DNA of 64,000 nucleotides from Dactylis glomerata. Lineage: Eukaryota > Streptophyta > Magnoliopsida > Poales > Poaceae. Under the pieces are notes generated by a model that worked only from the letters and a program-made list of their open reading frames with translations, made no database searches and was not told the DNA's origin. Position numbers and translations under genes: made by a program. The stretch is taken from positions 1,643,340-1,707,339 of the forward strand of contig QXEO01002115.1 in NCBI GenBank assembly GCA_007115705.1. The letters are read 5' to 3'. Shown in pieces: positions 23,504 through 36,165 of this stretch. The stretch's first letter is position 1; each line of letters opens with the position of its first letter.

Positions 23504-23999
23504 GCAAATTAAGGTAAGAAAAAAGTCACCTGCTCTTGAAACTATTCTCACTATATATATGTTTCAACATAAAATTAACCTTTAGTAAAAAAGATTCTTA
23601 AAATATAGTTGTGCTTGCGAGAAAATATATTAATTATATTTTTCTTCAACCAATAAAAATACAATATTATTTAAATATTTAAATTGGAGCTAAGGGAAAA
23701 TTAATCTTGTAATCGAAAGAAGTCAATTGGAATGAAGTGTAGTATTTTCAGAAAAAGTGCTAGATTCAAGTGTAAGGGATCAGAAAATGAAGTACAGGAT
23801 TAAGTGCACTAGTTTAGTAGTTTGTACTAGTGGGTTAGCCCACCAAAAGACACCTTTAAAAGATGTGACAAAAACTAAGAAAAGTATAAACATACATGCA
23901 ACCATCATCCAATAAAAAGTCAAATCCAATTCAAGTCAGAGTTTGGCACATGCATATTGGTATTATTCACAACAATTAGACTACTTACTTTATTGAGTA
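23504..23999. other. AT-rich intergenic sequence
   Basis: Upstream of EIN2 and left of the Helitron-like element. AT-rich with no coding or RNA signal seen. Confidence 0.5.
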
Positions 24000-24094
24000 C
24001 TAGGAAATTTGCCGCGGCGGCACGCCGCGCTCGTGGTGTTATTTTAGTAGTTTATTATTTATTTAGAGTGTTTTTGTTGATGCCCCGTTGGAAA

Positions 24095-24286
24095 ATACTA
24101 TCAGATAGTTATAGCCAAAATTACCGGGGGAGTGAATTACACGGGTTGAAGTATTTACTTATTTGGAGTGTTCTTTTTTGAGCCTCTGCGATACTATCAG
24201 ATAGTTATAGCCAAAATTACCGGGGAAGTGAATTACACGGGTTGAAGTATTTACTTATTTGGAGTGTTTTTTTTTGAGCCTCTGCG
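24095..24286. repeat. Tandem duplication of a 96-bp unit
   Basis: Copies 24095-24190 and 24191-24286 begin ATACTATCAGATAGTTATAG and end GAGCCTCTGCG. They differ at two positions by eye, one being C/T inside a poly-T tract. The duplication is recent and lies near the 3' end of the Helitron. Confidence 0.9.
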
Positions 24287-25619
24287 TACCTACCTTTTGA
24301 AAATTGAAGCTTAAAACAAAAGTCTTCTCAAAGTTATCGTAGGAGAATCCCGATATTCTTTTGAGTGCGTATTTTGACCAATTTCATATCTACCTTTTAA
24401 CTGGTGAAGCCCAAATAAAAATTTCGTGCCCGTTATGCCAATCTTATAGTAGAAGTAGTTAGTGTTTAGAATTTGAAAGAAGACAGCGATACTTTTTCAT
24501 CTCAAAGAGACTGCAGATGGTAGAGTAAGTATATGTTTCTGTCACTGCTATAAAATAATATAGTAGTATTTTTCCAAGCAAAAGAGACGACTGACGGTGT
24601 ATTAAGTTTTTTTGAAGGTACAAACAATCAGACAATGGAATAACTATGTTTTTCTAAATTTATTGTAGAAGAAGACATTAGTATTTTCCTCAGAGAAAAG
24701 TCATTAGTGGTGTAAGCTTATAGGATGACCGTGAACTATTGTCAAACGGATGTGTTGAGAAATTGAAGTTGGAAATTTACCGCGAGAAAATTACTGAATG
24801 TGATTAATAGAAGAAGTTAGTACCAAAAAATTATTGTTCATATTGCACCGGGAAATTACAATAAAAAAATCAATCGCAAAATTTATAGGATGACCGTGAA
24901 CTATTGTTAAAAGGTCGGCGCACGCCGCGCCCTTGGTTGTTAGATTGTTGGCTAAAGTATTGTAGAAGTAATACAATATCTGAGTTGATGAATTACTGTA
25001 GAAGTGATGTTGGGAAAGCATAGTTAAATAGGATAAAATTGGTATTATAGGGCATGGTTCAAAATTAATTTCGTGCAGGTAGGTGGTCCAGAAAGGCTAA
25101 AAAAATAGGGCAGTATAGACAAAAATCACTGGGAGTTTATGAGTTTATTAGGAAAAGGAGGTTACTATGCAGCTGGAGTGCCCAGAGTGAGGAGAAAGCG
25201 CCACATCTTAAAGACGATGCATGTGATAGAGCAAGTTTTGTCTACATATAGCTAAAGATAACTTGCGGTAAAAAATTCACCAAAGTTATATGTGTACCGA
25301 TAAATTACTACCACCATACTCGCAAAAGCTGGAAAAATTACTAATAATAAATCGCATGGAAAATACTGTAGTGTGCGAAAAAATTACAGTGCAAGTTTAT
25401 CGTGCATCATTGAAAGAATATAGTTGAGAAATTACCATCAACGACTTATGCGCTATTGAAGAATTACTATTGGGTACTTACCATCGATAAACTATTGTTA
25501 ACGCTGAAGGTTCATGTCAGAGAATTATTCTTGAAGAATCACGGTTTGTGTCCTTCATTGTACTGGGAAATTACTAATAGTAAATTATAGGAAAATACTA
25601 TAGTATGCACTATTCATAA

Positions 25620-25975
25620 TATACTAAAAAATACTGTTCATGCCACGTAGTGTTTATGTGAACAGTTTTTATGACGTGGCCTAGCTGTGGAGGCAAAATT
25701 TATTGATAATCTTTTGGTATTGTTCTCGGATGTAGGATCGAAATCTAACGGCCACCCGCACCAGGAGGCACTGTTCATGCCGGCACTGTTCATGACGGGA
25801 GGGGGCACTGTTCATGCCAGGTTACTGTTCGCACCGAGTACTGTTCGTGCTGAGTACTGTTCATGCCAAGTTACGGTTCACGCGGGGACTGTTCGTGTCG
25901 AGTTACTGTTCACGCTTACTTACTGTTCATATTAATGTAGATGCGTGCATGAACAGTATTCGATGACGTGGCAGG
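25620..25975. repeat. CTGTTCA-rich minisatellite
   Basis: About ten copies of a degenerate unit around (T)ACTGTTCATGCC are spaced 12-25 bp, most densely at 25769-25937. Two further copies lie in reverse orientation (GTGAACAG near 25660, CATGAACAGT near 25956) and the motif TGACGTGGC occurs on both sides (near 25672 and 25965). An open stretch at 25687-25935 is a by-product of the repeat. Confidence 0.75.
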
Positions 25976-26069
25976 GCTGGTAGAGCTCTAAATCTTGCAA
26001 CCTTTATATATGTATAGATAAGGAATCCAATACAAATTTAATAAAATGTGACAGATGCTTGTCATATAA

Positions 26070-26330
26070 GGGCTCATTTGATTCAAAGAATTTTGTTGGA
26101 ATTTGGATTTGGATCCCTATAAAAATATCTACGAAGGTCGTTTGATTTACGGTATTCCTCGGCACTCTAATTTATAGGAAAAGCATCCACTCAAAGAAAA
26201 TGTGTTTTTTTCTATCAAACACACTTTTCCTGTAGGTAGATTTCTAATCCTTTAGAATTGAACAGGTCATGTCACTCACAATTCAATTTTTCTGTCTTAC
26301 ATTTTGAAAATCCATTGAGCATAAGGAGCC
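26070..26330. mobile_element. hAT-like MITE, degenerate
   Basis: Begins GGGCTCATTTGATTCAAAG, the terminus of a common grass hAT-type MITE, with family-like internal text (TTTATAGGAAAAGC, ATTCAATTTTTCTG). It ends near AAGGAGCC. Terminal repeats and target duplication are too decayed to prove the limits. Confidence 0.4.
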
Positions 26331-26859
26331 AAGAATGATGTTAATTTTCTCAAAAGTTTTCATGGCATGTGGGGGTGATGAATTGACGGCTTAGGACCAA
26401 TTCCCAACGACTTGTATGACAGCTTCTTGGTGAAAATAAGCCTGGTCCAAAAGAACTCATGTCATAGTCGTTTCTACGGGCAGTCGTACCCACACATTCC
26501 TTCACAGTGGGAAGATGCTACCATTGTTATAAGTTGGTAATTTGGCACTATATAGAACCAAGAGTGTGTTTTAATTTTGCACACAAGTGTTTCACTTCTT
26601 TTTCAGGGATGCGATTGCAATCCAAACTTTTTAATCCATTTGGTGGGGATAGTATTACATAATACTCCCTCTTTCTCATAATATAGTGCACATTGGTTTT
26701 TGTAAACGTCAAACTACTCTAACTTCAAAGCTTATTGAGAAAATTATTTAGATCCACTATACCAATGCTAAGCAAAGCTTTAAAATTAGAGTGGCTTTGA
26801 GTATGTCCTTGACTCTTGAGCAACGAATACGCAGGTTTTCCGAATTTTAAGATGGCTTA
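26331..26859. other. Intergenic sequence with a Stowaway-like end
   Basis: No gene seen. At 26663 the sequence TACTCCCTCTTTCTCATAAT resembles a Stowaway or similar MITE end, but the matching right end was not found before the Harbinger terminus. Confidence 0.4.
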
Positions 26860-27135
26860 GAGCATCTCCAGCCGTTGGCGCTCTCCACGGCCAAATCCGA
26901 CGATAAATAGCGCCGGATAGGACAAAACTTCGGCGTGGGGAGCGCCGAACTTCCAGCCGTCTCCCCAAGTAGACGCCCAGAGATCGGTATTTTTGGCTTA
27001 TTTTTACAAATAAACGTTACAGTTCAGCGAGTTTGATAAAGTTTGCCAATATTTGACTTATTTTTACAAATAAATGTTACAGTTCAACAAAACAAGCAAA
27101 TAATTTGACAAGTTTTCAAACAAATCAAATGGAAA

Positions 27136-27573
27136 CTAGTTGGTGTTGCCTCGAAGCCTCCATATGTGCTCCACCAGATCATCCTGCAGCAGTTGATGCA
27201 TTATGGAGTCTCAAATCTCCTGATGCAGAGCGATGAACGCAGCCCACGATGCTGGCACCTGGTGATTAGGTTGTGCAAGAGGACCCTCTCTCTCATATGG
27301 TGCAGCTTGTTCGCTCAGAGGACCCGGATACTTTCGCTCATTCTCAATAATCATGTTGTGTAAGCACACATAACAGTTCATCACCTTCCACATCTGATCT
27401 TTGGACCAACTCATAGCGGGGAACCAGACTACAGCAAATCTCTGTTGGAGGACACCAAATGCACACTCGACGTCCTTTCGACAACCTTTTTGTGCCTTGA
27501 CAAACTCCACCTCCTTCGGGAGGATGGGAGTTGAGATAGTCTTTACAAATGTTGCCCACTTTAGATAGATAAC
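27136..27573 (-). pseudogene. PIF/Harbinger transposase (DDE_Tnp_4 type), C-terminal fragment
   Basis: Reading leftward the frame is open from the LTR junction at 27573: KWATFVKTI, then CRKDVECAFGVLQQRFAVV, where Glu in DVE is the expected third catalytic residue of the DDE triad, then KVMNCYVCLHNMIIENER, typical of the family. A TGA at 27211-27213 (CGA expected) breaks the frame after LHQEI, and the natural end is RLRGNTN with stop at 27136-27138. DNA cleavage and strand transfer is the family role. This copy is truncated by the LTR insertion and carries the nonsense codon. Confidence 0.88.
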
Positions 27574-28820
27574 TGATACGTCTCAAACGTATCTATAATT
27601 TTTGATGCTCCATGCTTGTTTTTACACCATTTGCTTAGTGTTTCGTTACACTTCGTGGCACTTTTATGCATTTTCTGGAACTAACCTATTAACAAGTCGC
27701 CACAGTGCGAGTTCCCTATTTTCTGTTGTTTTTGTGTTTCAGAAAAGTTATACAGGAAATATTCTCGGAATTGGACGAAACCAAAGCCAGTCGCCCAGAA
27801 TTTCACCGAAGCTTCCAGAGAACCGAAGAGGAGACGGAGTGGGGCTATGAGGGCCCCACACAACAGGGCGGCGCGGCCCTGGCCTTGGCCGCGCCCCCTA
27901 TGTGTGAGGGAGCCTCGGTCCACTCCTGACGATGCCCCTTCGCCTATAAAGACCCCCCGACGGGAAAAACCTAAACCCCCGATCACTTTTCCAGAACACA
28001 TCGCGATCCGCCGCCGCCGTCGACCCGAAGATCGGGAGGGTCCAGAAGCTCTTCCCGGCACCCTGCCGGAGAGGGGAATCGCCACCGGAGGTCTTCTTCA
28101 TCGCCATGCTTGCCTCCGGAGCGATGAGTGAGTAGTCTACCTTGGACTATGGGTCCATAGCAGTAGCTAGATGGTTATCTTCTCCACCATGTGCTTCATG
28201 TTTAGATCTCATGAGCTGCCTTACATGATTGAGATCACCGTTATGTAATTCTACATGTTGTGTTTGTTGGGATCCGATGAATATTGGTGTTATGATTGAG
28301 TTGATGTACTAAATTTTATCTTATGTTATCTCTATGTTGTTTATGATCTTGCATGCTCTCCGTTGTTAGTAGCTATCTTGGCCGAGTAGTTGCTAGTGAC
28401 TCCAAGAGGGGGTATTTATGCTCGATAGTGGGTTCATGCCTCCATTTAATCTGGGGGATTGATAGAAACCTCTAAGGTTGTAGATGTGCTGTTGCTACTA
28501 GGGGGAAAACAACATTCATATGCTCAAGGGCATATGCTTTGTTTATATTACACACTTTGCTTAATGCAATTATCTATTGTTTGCAACTTAATACTTGTGG
28601 AGTTCTCGGATTGATTCACCACAAGTGGATTATTAGTCATAGATGCAGTTAGATGGCGGTCTATGTATCTTGTTGTAATGCCCAGAGTAAATCTCATAGT
28701 GATCCTCTCGACATATGCACGTTGTCTTTATTCTATCAATTGACCAACTGTAATTTGTTTACCCAGCATGTATTATTTGATCTTATGGAGAGACACCACT
28801 AGTGAACTGTGGACCCCGGT
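27574..28820 (+). repeat. TGATACG-family gypsy LTR (G), cut by element C
   Basis: Starts TGATACGTCTCAAACG inside the transposase frame and follows the LTR consensus for 1247 bp, with CTATAAAG near 27944-27951, until GACCCCGGT, where element C is inserted. Roughly the last 370 bp of the LTR, and any internal region, lie beyond the right edge. The expected target duplication of element C is CCGGT (28816-28820). Confidence 0.88.
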
Positions 28821-29155
28821 TGACGAGGGTTAACTCGACAAATGTCCTAGATGAAGGACTTAGGATCGGGGGAACAGGGCGTCGGATGAACTCGAAGGTA
28901 AATGTTAGTCGAAATAAGTGTATATCGGAAGTAAACTTGGGTGTTCAACCTGGCTTGCTTTTAATCTACCCTACACTGTCCCCTCCTGGCCCCTATATAT
29001 AGGTGGCCAGGTCTCGAGGATCGGGTAGGGTCCAATACAGATTACAATATCGACATACGGTAAGAACTCGTATTCGACTATCATTACGATTGGGCCTAGC
29101 TTAACGGGCCTCAGGGGTACTCAACTAACGGGATCTATTAACTATACCCTTGTCA
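28821..29155 (-). repeat. 3' LTR of element C
   Basis: Matches the 5' LTR of element D (12245-12580) nearly throughout, with the same terminal TG/CA. The next bases on the internal side read CTCAGGGGCTAC on the minus strand, a plausible polypurine tract. Confidence 0.88.
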
Positions 29156-29477
29156 GTAGCCCCTGAGATTCTACCAGAATTACAGATTCGGGTTGAATCT
29201 CTAATCTTCAAATCTTCGACTTGATCAATTCTTTGATTTCTTCATATCTTCAAATCTTCGACTTGGTCTTTCGACTTACTTTCATGATATTTTTTTCGCA
29301 GGGGGTTTTGATGAACAAGCCTGACAACTCTGACGGATCAAGAGGTCAGTTAACTGCCGGAACAAATACTTGCCACCTACTTCAAATTCAATAACCTTGG
29401 ATTTGAATTCGGGATACCGGTCAAACCCATTCTTTTGCCGCATTTAGGTCTTACAAAGAATGAATCCCAGTGATTCT
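29156..29477 (-). other. Internal sequence of element C next to its 3' LTR
   Basis: 322 bp without coding capacity. A repeated TTCAAATCTTCGACTTG motif occurs twice (near 29207 and 29251). Interrupted by copia A at 29478. Confidence 0.6.
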
Positions 29478-31168
29478 TGAAGGGAATATGCCCGAGAGGC
29501 AATAATAAAGTGGTTATTATCATATTCCATGTTTATGATAAATATTTATTTCTCATGCTAGAATTGTATTAATCGGAAACATTAATACTTGTGTGATTAA
29601 TAAACTAAAAAGGTTCCTAGTAAAGCCTCTCTTTTATACTAGCTCATTGATTAACTGATGATCAAGGTTTCCTGATCATGAACATTGGATGTTGTTAATA
29701 ACGGGGTCATATCATTAGAAGACTGATATGATGAACACTCACACCCATAGTATGAATAGCAAAACGATCAAGTCATCAAGTTCATTGCTATATCAAACTC
29801 ATACGGAATAGTTCTAATCCTCAGACCATGAGATCATGTTAATCACTGATACCGGAAGAGTGCTTTGATGATATCAAACGTCACACCGTAATAGGGTGAT
29901 TATAAAGGTTGATTTGGATACTCTGAAAGTATTAGTTGAGGCTCATGGATCAAGAGTGGGATTTGTCCATCCGGATGACGGAAAGATATTCTCTGGGCCC
30001 TTCTCGGTGATATTGCATTGGAATCGCTTGCAAGCATGTGACTAGGTCACAGGAATGCATTATCACAGAACGAGTAAAGAGACTTGTCGGGAACGAGATC
30101 GAACTAGGTATGGTTGATACCAAAGGATCGGATCTCAGATAAGTAATAATATCGCGAGACAAAAGGAATTAACTATGTTCGTTACTAGTTCACACGATCA
30201 CTAGTTCATCGTTGAGTAAGTGGGAGTCATCATGGATTTCCAGATCCCGCTATTGATTATTGATCGGAGAGGAGTCTCGATCATGTCCACGTTATTCACG
30301 AACCGTAGGGTGACACACTTAAGGTTCGCCGTCGTTTTTGAGTGGATACGATACTCCGATCGAATTACAGGACAGCATAAGGGTTATTTCAGAAAAGCAC
30401 CGAAACTGTTTCGGGATATCGAAATAACTCAAGGGTGTATTTGTTAATATTTGTTAATTGAATGAATTAACAAATATTAAAGAAATAAAAATGTTTTATT
30501 AAATCAATAAGTGTGAATTTTAATTAGCATGAATGTCATGCAAAATTAAAATAGGGGTTACCTCATGTTGATGAGGGGGTTACCACCATGAAGGGAATGA
30601 AGAGGGGGTTACCACCATGAAGAGGAGGAGGACCTCCTTGGCCGGCCACCCCTTGGGGGCTGCCCCTCCTCCCCTATATAAACCCCTCCCTCTCCTCCAT
30701 GTGACACACTTCTTGATCCTCCCCTCCCTCGCATAGTTGCTGCCCAATATCCGTCTCAGCTTAGCGAAGCTCTGCCGGAATTGTAGTTCGTAGTTCATAC
30801 ACTTGGAGAAGTGTGTGGTGGAGTGTCCGGCGGATCCCTTCTTCCGCTGCCCCGCTGGACCGAGGGCGTGGAGGAGTCGACGTCGAGCTGTACGTGTGAC
30901 CGAGCACGGGGGCGCTGCCACTTGTGGCGCCGTGTACACGATCTTGTGATCGTCAAGTGAACCACTACGTCGACTACGTCAAGTGAACAACTACTTGGAC
31001 TACGTGCGTCTACATCGACTCTCCATCGTCAATGTTTGTGCGGGAACATAATCCCCGCTTACGGTCATCGAGGGTTAGTCTCCGTTGCTACCACCTCGTA
31101 GAGTATCTTGGCTAGTTTATGTGTTCTTGCGTAGGAAATTTTTTATTTTCTATGCTACGAACCCATCA
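29478..31168 (+). repeat. 5' LTR of copia A
   Basis: 1691 bp, TGAAGGGAATATGCCC to ACGAACCCATCA. The start resembles the Angela/BARE-type LTR end (TGTTGGAATTATGCCC), so the two families are related. A CTATATAAA TATA box lies near 30673 just after a tandem GGGGTTACCACCATGAAG repeat. Confidence 0.92.
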
Positions 31169-34100
31169 GTGGTATCAGAGCCATCTCTATGCGTAGTTGG
31201 TATGCACAGCTAGAACACATGTGGATGTGGGCGTTGATGATCATGTTATTGCAATTTCTTTTGTATTTTGGATCATAGTGGCATAGTGGGATTGAAGCTG
31301 TCCGAGACTAACCTTACGTGACCACGTTCACGAGACTTGTCCCACACTTGACATGCTTCGGCATATGTGGCTTTGCGGGTGTACGTTTTTCCCACTATAG
31401 TTATGATCTATTTTACAAATAGTTGTTAATAATATTTTTATCACCGTTGTGGTTTCATGTTCGTAGGTAAGAACGGTTCTTCCTAGAAAGCCCTAAACCA
31501 TGTAAAATATGCAAGACAAATTAGAAACGTCTAACTTATTTTTGCAGGGCATGTGATGTGATATGGTTAAATTGTTTATGTTACAAATTGTATGCGATGA
31601 TCCTTTTTGTAAGTTATAAACAACCGGCAGGAGCCATATGGTTGTCTTTACATTTAAATGGCCTGCGTGCCAAATATATATATCCAAGTGATATATTGTA
31701 ATGGAGGAAGACAACTAAGGTGGCGCGCCATGGACCTTGGTGCTACGCTGGTGGAATGATGGAGATCAGACCATGACGCACAAGATGGAGATCGAATGCG
31801 TGAAGGACCATATCATATCACATTATATATGCATGTGATGTTTATCCTTTTATGCATCTTATTTTGCTTAGATTTGATCACGCGGTAGCATTATAAGATG
31901 ATCTCTCTCACATAAATATCAAGATAAAAATGTGTTCTTTCATAGCATGCACCGTCAAGAAAGTTCGTCGTTTCGAGACACCACGTGATGATCGGGTGTG
32001 ACAGACTCTACGTTCACATACGACGGGTGTAAGACAGTTTTACACACGCGAGTACTATGGTTCTACTTGGCGAGCCTAGCATGTACAGACATGGCCTCGG
32101 AACACGAACCGAAAGGTTAAGCATGAGTCATATGGTTGATATGATGAACATGGTGATGTTTGCCTTTGAAACTATGCCGTTGCACGTGATGATCGGTTGC
32201 GGTATAGTGAATTTGGTTCGTGTAATCACTTAAGAAAACTAAGAGGGATGTTGTTTTTAAGTGGGAGTTCATTTAGTAATTTTGAATTATAGAACTCAAT
32301 TTATCATGAACTAAATCAAAGTGAATTTGCATAGTTTGTTGTAGTTATTGGCATCCGTTTACTACCTTGCGATTAGCTATAATTAAGATAATAGAACTAT
32401 AGAATTCTAGATGTTAACTTTACGAACTGGTATCGTATTGTTTGAATGTCAATCTAAAGTTTAAAGTCCTATTGCAAACTTTTAGCAAACCCTTGTTACT
32501 CGATAAAATTTAATAAGTAGTATTAAATCAAGAGTAATAATTTCAGTGTTAGTATCTAAGTATCACATTTGCCTCCATGATCCTTGATATTCAAAAGTTG
32601 TTTTTAGTATCATGGTTGTCTAGGAGTTGAAAGAATTGTTTCATGAACTATCATGTGTGGAAGATATTGTGATATCTAAAACAATGTTGGTTGCAATGTG
32701 ATAGAGTATAATTTAGTAAGACACATGTTCTCATATTGTATAAGAATTTGTGAAGATTGAAGACGCTAGGCGTCCAGATCTCCTAAAAAGGTTTTAGGAA
32801 CTAACATTATACTCACAATTCATCCTCATGACCTATAGTAGCTTGATCATGAAAGTTGTCATGATAGGACGAATGGAAGATGTAGGTAAAATGTTTACTA
32901 CACTAAAAGATTACTAAAGAATGGAATTTGGAAGAACGCCAAATATTTGATAATGGTGATCTACTTCAAAGTGTGAGTCCAAGGATATTAGTGTTTGACT
33001 AATCATGCCTTGAACTATGTGCCATGTGAATGGCGCCACTATTGATGTTGATAGATTCTTCTAGAAGGAAAAGAATTGCTAAAAGAGAATCCAAAATTTA
33101 TTCTGGCAGAAAAGAAAAGACTGGAAATGTCCAGCTCGGGTATATAGAAGATATACATGTTTTGGGTGTATTCATTGCCTGTTAAAAAAATGTGGTTCTT
33201 GGGTATTTGATACTAAATTGGTTGGTATGAACTGTCATACAGAACAACACAATACAAGAACTACAATGGCCTAATTAACTAGCAAATGAATATGGGATGA
33301 TTCTCATCGAAAACATATAAAGTGTTATTGTGTTTCGTTGGAATTAAACCTAGCTTTCAAGATTTGTTTGAATAATTGTTATTTTGTTCTGGTATTATGA
33401 GAACAATAGTTGTTCAAATTATTACCGCATTCATAAAAGATGGATGAACGCTTATCTTGTTGGAGAAATCACATCCATAACACTGATGCTAAAAATGTCT
33501 TATGACAAATGATTAGAAGATCACTTATGAGTGACACCACCGTTTAAATCATATTGGAAAGAAAACGTGAAGGAACTCCATATTGATGGAATTCTGGAGC
33601 CTTTTGATTTTGAATCAATTGACACTTGTGAGAATTTCCTAGATATGATTAAAACTCCGTTCATAGGCCAAAGAAGAACGGACGACTAACTTATTGGATA
33701 TTGTACATGTTGGTGTATATAGTCCATTATGTGTAGCCGTGTATGGTGAATTCTTGAACTTCATTTACTTTAACCGATGATTTGAGTAGATATATGTGTA
33801 TATTTACTTGATAAGGAAGAAGCATGAAATATTTGAATATTGTTCAAAGTATTTCTAGTTGAAGTTGAAAATCATTGTAACAAGAGAATAAAGAATTTAT
33901 GATTGGATCATAAAGGAAGATATTTGAGTTACAAGTTTAACAAACACCTAAAAGTTGAGGAATCGTTCCATAGACTTGTATTTCCCGAAACACCATAGGA
34001 GTATGGAGTGTTCGAGAGATAAAATCAAACTTTGTTTGACATCGTTGGATCAAAGGTGTCGTCTATAAAACTACCATTATATTTTAAGGATAAAGCTTTA

Positions 34101-36165
34101 GAGACTACCGCTTTTTACACTGAAAAGAGCGCCATCATGATCCATTGAAATGACACCATATGAGATATGGCATGGGATAAAACCCAAGTTGTCTTTTCTG
34201 AAATTTTGGTATGCTAGGCATATGTAAAATGTTTACAACCAAAGTCGGATAAATACGTCTTTATAGGTTATCCCAAAATAAATGTTGGGTATTCCTCCAG
34301 AACACCTAAGACAAAAGTGTTTGTCACCGAAAACGTCAAGTTTCTTGAGAAGGAATTTTTTGCAAAAAGTTAAATGGGAGGACAATAGAACTTTGATTAG
34401 GTTGTTGAACCTAAGCTATATGTGCTGAGTAGCGCAGCGCTGGGAAGTGTCCCAGAGGCGGCCACAATGCGCATGGCTGTCGCACCTCAAAGGTTGTGGT
34501 CACATAGATCAAAGTTCCTATTGAACCGCGTGAGTCGGGTAACAATCAAATAGTTAGATTTGAGAATGAATCATTATTGTTTGACAATGATGAACCGACT
34601 GCATGCAAAGAAGCAATGATGGGCCCTGACTCCGTCAAATGGCTAGAAGCCATAAAATCCATGATAGTTCCATACACGAGAAACCAAGTTTATGAACTTG
34701 GAAGATCCTCAAAAGGCATGAAGCCTAATGAACGTATTTGGATCTATAAAGACAGACATGGATGTTTAACATCTTTGAAATAGTCGACACATCGTTAAAA
34801 GAGTTTACGATTGTGTTCAATGAGTTGACTATGACAAGATTTGATCTTTCATAGCGATATTTTGTCTGGAAGGGTTACTGTAGCAACCACTACATATGCC
34901 AAGTTTGGTATATGTTAGTTGAACAAACAAGACAACATTCTTCTAATAGAATGGTTACCTAGGACATGTACATGACATGGTCCAATGAGTTTTGTAAATT
35001 CAAAGGATGCTAAAAGGCATGCAAACTTCAATGGTTGAAGTAAGCATCACGGAGTTAGAATATTCACCGTGATGAAATAATTAAAAGTTTTAGTTTCATC
35101 AGATACGATGAATATGCTTGCATTTGCTAGAAATTAAGTGGGAGCGCTGAGACATATTTTCAGTACATTATGTAGAAGACATATTGTTAATTGGAAATGA
35201 TGTATCTTTTATTGGCATAGGTTAAGAATTTCATTAAAATTAGATTTCAATGAAAGACTTAGGCAAAACCAAAATATTGGGTCTCGATGTCTATATAGAT
35301 AGATCGAGGTACCAATATGGTTGTGCCAAAGTACATAGATGAAATATTGAATGAAGTTCAATATGGAAACGACAAGAAAAGTTCTTGTCGCATGGAAGAG
35401 GTTGAAACAAGATTCAGGTGTTTTTGACACTTGATGAGTGAAGCCACATGAATGATTTGATCGATCATGAATACCATGATATGTACATATCCAGATATGT
35501 CCTATGCTCTAAATGTTATAAGCATATACCAGAGTGATAAAAGTCATAAGATGATCACTGGACAATAGTAGAGATATCATTATGTGCTTTGGAAGGACTA
35601 AGGATATATATTATGTATGACAAAGTGACACATAATTCATTGTAAAGTGTTACATTGATACTAAGTTTGTCACAAGATATAAATTAAGTTTATCTCAATT
35701 TTAGCTGTATGTTTAGGTGGCACAATGTAATGGAAAGAAGTTCCATGATGGATTTGGATGAGTTCTAAAGTTAAGACATTGTGATGGATTCTACAACAAA
35801 GGTTGAGTATATGGCTACTTTAGAAGTAGCAAAAGAGGGCATTTGTGTCAAGAAGTTTGTTATCAAACTAGGTGTAGTTCCAAGCTGGCTATTACTGTAA
35901 AGATCTATTGTGCGACAATAGTGACAACATGATTTTAGCTAAAGGAACTAAGGTCTCACCAAAGGACCAAATTTATACCCAACTATCTCATTTGATAATG
36001 AGTGATGCGTAGAGACGCAAAGACATGCAAATACACACAGAACTGAAAGTGTCAGATCTGGAGATCAGATTAACCACTGCAATGCGTACGGATAACACGT
36101 GAAAGCCGTAAGTGTTATATACGCAAGTATCAACTAGATTATTGACTCTAGTGCAAGTGGGAGAC
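31169..36165 (+). pseudogene. Decayed copia gag-pol interior of copia A
   Basis: About 5 kb with primer site at its left and the polypurine stretch CAAGTGGGAGAC just before the 3' LTR. No long reading frame survives. Short patches match copia pol when read beside the frame of copia F. The best is 34577-34783, which encodes ACKEAMMGPDSVKWLEAIKS, the start of the reverse transcriptase region, then a stop. Copy B carries the same patch with the same stop, so the decay was already present in their common source. Such an element must use proteins made by another copia element. Confidence 0.85.

Larger units (their letters stand above)
24000..26018 (-). mobile_element. Probable Helitron, non-autonomous, about 2.0 kb
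   Basis: Read on the minus strand it begins TCTATACATATATAAAGG after a host A, and ends CTAG before a host T. A perfect 7-bp GC hairpin (CGCGGCG, loop TGC, CGCCGCG) stands 9 bases before the CTAG (plus-strand 24000-24003). The 5' TC, 3' CTRR, a GC hairpin about 10 nt before the end and A|T target are the established Helitron signature. No Rep/helicase is encoded. Inside are a 96-bp tandem duplication, many degenerate AAATTAC-type repeats and a CTGTTCA minisatellite. The right boundary is inferred from the motif only; there is no empty-site copy here. Confidence 0.6.

Noticed and set aside
25769..25937. CRISPR-like regularly spaced repeat
   Set aside because: The repeats are short and variable with irregular spacers, in a plant genome; it is a minisatellite in a transposon.
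31170..31182. tRNA-like sequence TGGTATCAGAGCC (also near 43668)
   Set aside because: It is the primer-binding site complementary to the 3' end of initiator tRNA-Met, not a tRNA gene.
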